Origin: Saccharopolyspora aridisoli
Lineage (GTDB): Bacteria; Actinomycetota; Actinomycetes; Mycobacteriales; Pseudonocardiaceae
DNA: 64,000 nt
Assembly (NCBI RefSeq): GCF_004348445.1
Contig: NZ_SMKV01000011.1
Coordinates: 1 to 64,000 of the forward strand
Reading direction: 5' to 3'
This document shows, in pieces, positions 62,381-64,000 of this stretch. How positions within the stretch are numbered: the stretch's first letter is position 1; each line of letters begins with the position of its first letter. The notes beneath the pieces were generated by a model, which saw nothing but the letters and a program-made list of their open reading frames with translations, was not told the origin of the DNA and made no database searches. A program made the position numbers and the translations under genes.

Positions 62381-62590
62381 TCAACCGCGACGGCGCTGCG
62401 AGAGCACCACCTTGAGACCCGCTACCCGCGCTTTGACCATTCCGCTGCGGTCAGCGAGATCGTGGGTCGCCCCCCGCTGCACGCGCCGGAAGCGACGCAC
62501 CTCCATCAATGTCCTGACCAGCAGGAACACCAGCAGGACGCAGCCTACGGCCAGCAGCACGAGAGTCCACACGAACGGCACGCTGTTCAC
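62381..62590 (-). CDS. Small single-pass membrane protein of unknown function
   Basis: A 69-residue protein with one hydrophobic helix (TLVLLAVGCVLLVFLLVRTL) and a basic C-terminal half rich in Arg (RRFRRVQR, ending in QRRRG). No recognised domain. The start is GTG 62590, ten bases after the pafC stop. It lies between pafC and tatA in the same orientation, so it is likely co-transcribed with both. GC-rich codon use is like its neighbours, which supports a real gene. Confidence 0.75.
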   Translation of the reverse strand: MNSVPFVWTLVLLAVGCVLLVFLLVRTLMEVRRFRRVQRGATHDLADRSGMVKARVAGLKVVLSQRRRG

Positions 62591-62600
62591 CGTATCGGGC

Positions 62601-63569
62601 TCAGGTGGACGGAAGGTGACGGGTCCGCCTCAACGCGGCATGGGCTCGTTGACGCACGTCATCCCGCAGCTCCCCGGGACTGAGCACCGCGACCTGGCCG
62701 CCGAGGCCGAGCAACAGCCTGGTCATCCACGCGCTGTCGGCGTAGCGCATCCGCACCCGGGCCCGGCCGCCCGGGAGCTCTTCGACCTCGTCGACCTGGT
62801 AGTACTCGGCGACCCACCGGGCGTCCGGTTCCAGTTCGACCTCGGCGACCCGCTGGTCGGGCGCGGGTTGGAACAGACCTGCGGAAACGTCCGTCGGCTC
62901 GGCTTCGGACGGCGGCTCGGCGGGCTCGTCGAGCAGCTGGGCCGCATCGATGCGGTCCAGCCGGAACATCCTGACGCCGTGCGCGCTGCGGCACCAGGCC
63001 TCCAGGTAGCTGCGGCCGTCGACCAGCAGCAACCGCATCGGGTCGACCGTCCGCTCGCTGATCTCGTCGCGCGATGCCGTGTAGTAACGGATCCGCAACG
63101 CTTTGCCACCGGTGACGGCGGACTGGGCTGTTCGGCGCACCTCCGAGTCGACCGACTCCTCCGCGCCGAGACCGATCACCACCCCGGACGGGCGGGCCTG
63201 GCCGACCGCGTTCTCCACCTTCGCCAGCGTGCGCTGCACCGCGTCGGAGTCGGGAACCCCCGGAGTGTCGGCGAGCGCCCGCAGGGCCACCAGTAGCGAC
63301 GTCGCCTCGGAGGCGGTCAGCCGCAGCGGTCGCCGCATGCCCGCGTCGTAGGTGACGGTGATCGAGTCGCTGTCGAAGGACAGGTCGATCAGGTCACCGG
63401 GCCCATATCCGGGCAGCCCGCACATCCACAGCAGCTCCAGGTCCTTGCGCAGCTGCTGCGGGGTGACGCCGAAGTCGGTGGCGGCGTCGGCGATGGGGAT
63501 GCCGGGGCGGCTGAGCAGGTAGGGGACCAGGGCCAGCAGCCTGGGCAGGCGTTGCGTCGCGCTGGTCAT
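62601..63569 (-). CDS. pafC: WYL domain transcriptional activator PafC
   Basis: A 322-residue protein with an N-terminal winged helix (PRLLALVPYLLSRPGIPI...TPQQLRKDLELLWMCG), a WYL domain core reading SYLEAWCRSAHGVRMFRLDRI, and a WCX C-terminal domain. With PafB it activates the DNA-damage (mitomycin) regulon in mycobacteria independently of LexA; relatives bind single-stranded DNA through WYL. ATG 63569 overlaps the pafB stop (ATGA). Note that WYL reads YLEAW here. Confidence 0.92.
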   Translation of the reverse strand: MTSATQRLPRLLALVPYLLSRPGIPIADAATDFGVTPQQLRKDLELLWMCGLPGYGPGDLIDLSFDSDSITVTYDAGMRRPLRLTASEATSLLVALRALADTPGVPDSDAVQRTLAKVENAVGQARPSGVVIGLGAEESVDSEVRRTAQSAVTGGKALRIRYYTASRDEISERTVDPMRLLLVDGRSYLEAWCRSAHGVRMFRLDRIDAAQLLDEPAEPPSEAEPTDVSAGLFQPAPDQRVAEVELEPDARWVAEYYQVDEVEELPGGRARVRMRYADSAWMTRLLLGLGGQVAVLSPGELRDDVRQRAHAALRRTRHLPST

Positions 63570-64000
63570 CGCCGTCCCTCCCCCGCCGCGTCCAGGTGGA
63601 TCTCGTTGACCGCCTTGCGCAGGGTGTCGGGTTGCAGGACGGCGACGTCGGGCCCGTACCCGGCGAGCCAGCTCGCCGCGGACTCCGGGTACTTCACGTC
63701 CAGCTCCAGCACCTCGCCGGGGTCGCCGTCGAGCTCCCTGCGCTCGACCGCCTTGCCCATGCGCCGCACGCCGTGCGCACGACCGTCGGCGACCCACACG
63801 CGGGACGGCGTCGGCGGCGGTGGCTCCCGCTGCTCGCCTGCGACCATCCGCAGCAGGTCGACCTCCTGCGGCCGCTGCACGACTCCGCTCTTGCCGACCG
63901 CGCTCACCTGTCCCCGGATGCGGGAGAGCCGGAAGCAGCGCGGCGCCTGCCGATCGCGGTCGTAGCCGACGACGTACCAGCGTCCGCGCCAGGACACCAC
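63566..64000 (-). CDS. pafB: WYL domain transcriptional activator PafB (5' end beyond the window)
   Basis: The C-terminal 144 residues of PafB. It opens with WRGRWYVVGYDRDRQAPRCF, the WYL domain (WYV variant), then SRIRGQV and a WCX region ending near the stop, ATGA-coupled to pafC. The helix-turn-helix and first half lie beyond the right edge. The proteasome accessory gene pafA usually precedes it. PafB and PafC are adjacent paralogues that act as a heterodimer. Confidence 0.9.
   Translation of the reverse strand: MVSWRGRWYVVGYDRDRQAPRCFRLSRIRGQVSAVGKSGVVQRPQEVDLLRMVAGEQREPPPPTPSRVWVADGRAHGVRRMGKAVERRELDGDPGEVLELDVKYPESAASWLAGYGPDVAVLQPDTLRKAVNEIHLDAAGEGRR

Noticed and set aside
1-64000. 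CRISPR arrays, tRNA or rRNA genes, insertion sequences
   Set aside because: No regularly spaced repeats, cloverleaf sequences, ribosomal RNA signatures, transposase motifs or flanking inverted repeats were noticed by eye. A tRNAscan or repeat search was not possible.

Overview
This is a high-GC stretch from an actinomycete. GTG starts are common, and genes are often chained by four-base ATGA or GTGA stop/start overlaps. The right end carries pafB-pafC-tatA-tatC-helY, a DUF4333 membrane protein and a 5'-3' exonuclease in the order and orientations I recall from Mycobacterium tuberculosis Rv2096c-Rv2090. A mycofactocin locus also points to Actinomycetota. A Pseudonocardiaceae-type host such as Saccharopolyspora is my guess and has not been tested. 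I saw no rRNA, tRNA, CRISPR array, insertion sequence or prophage.

Left edge (1-4474, minus strand): three overlapping genes resemble a heme-dependent dimethylamine monooxygenase/N-demethylase: a small zinc-ribbon subunit, a DUF3445 catalytic subunit and an FMN/[2Fe-2S] reductase cut by the window edge. A large GT-C-fold membrane glycosyltransferase with an extracellular C-terminal domain follows. 4588-18104 is the mycofactocin region. mftA (34-residue precursor), mftB and mftC lead, followed by a tightly coupled redox block (two FadH/OYE-type flavoenzymes, ETF alpha, ETF-quinone oxidoreductase, FixX-like ferredoxin, ETF beta, an SDR), then mftF and mftE. mftR diverges from mftA, and an NDMA-type zinc alcohol dehydrogenase, a typical mycofactocin client, converges on mftR. 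No MftD-type lactate dehydrogenase is in the window. The layout suggests that client dehydrogenases reduce mycofactocin and the ETF/quinone block passes the electrons to respiration.

18170-32862 is accessory metabolism: a tandem universal stress protein, an acetamidase-like protein, a single-chain pyruvate-dehydrogenase-E1-like enzyme with a divergent Lrp regulator, DNA polymerase IV, a NUDIX hydrolase, and a probable catabolic operon (type II molybdenum hydroxylase large subunit, alpha/beta hydrolase, MHS transporter). Divergent from that operon is an Nramp relative that lacks the usual metal-binding residues. A GNAT protein and a MalY/PatB aminotransferase come next.

33030-46735 holds a GDSL hydrolase, an alpha-L-rhamnosidase followed upstream by a decayed MFS transporter gene, an acyl-CoA synthetase, an amidohydrolase-HrpB pair, FxsA, a membrane-anchored GDSL hydrolase, and an M24 peptidase overlapped by an Lrp gene. 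46841-54121 is a fructan/fructose system: a DeoR regulator, 1-phosphofructokinase, EIIA, EIIBC, HPr and a secreted GH32 fructanase in one operon that ends at a strong hairpin, with enzyme I divergent. 54175-64000 is conserved housekeeping: exonuclease, Eis-like acetyltransferase, DUF4333 protein, HelY helicase, diacylglycerol kinase, TatC, TatA, a small membrane protein, PafC and a truncated PafB.
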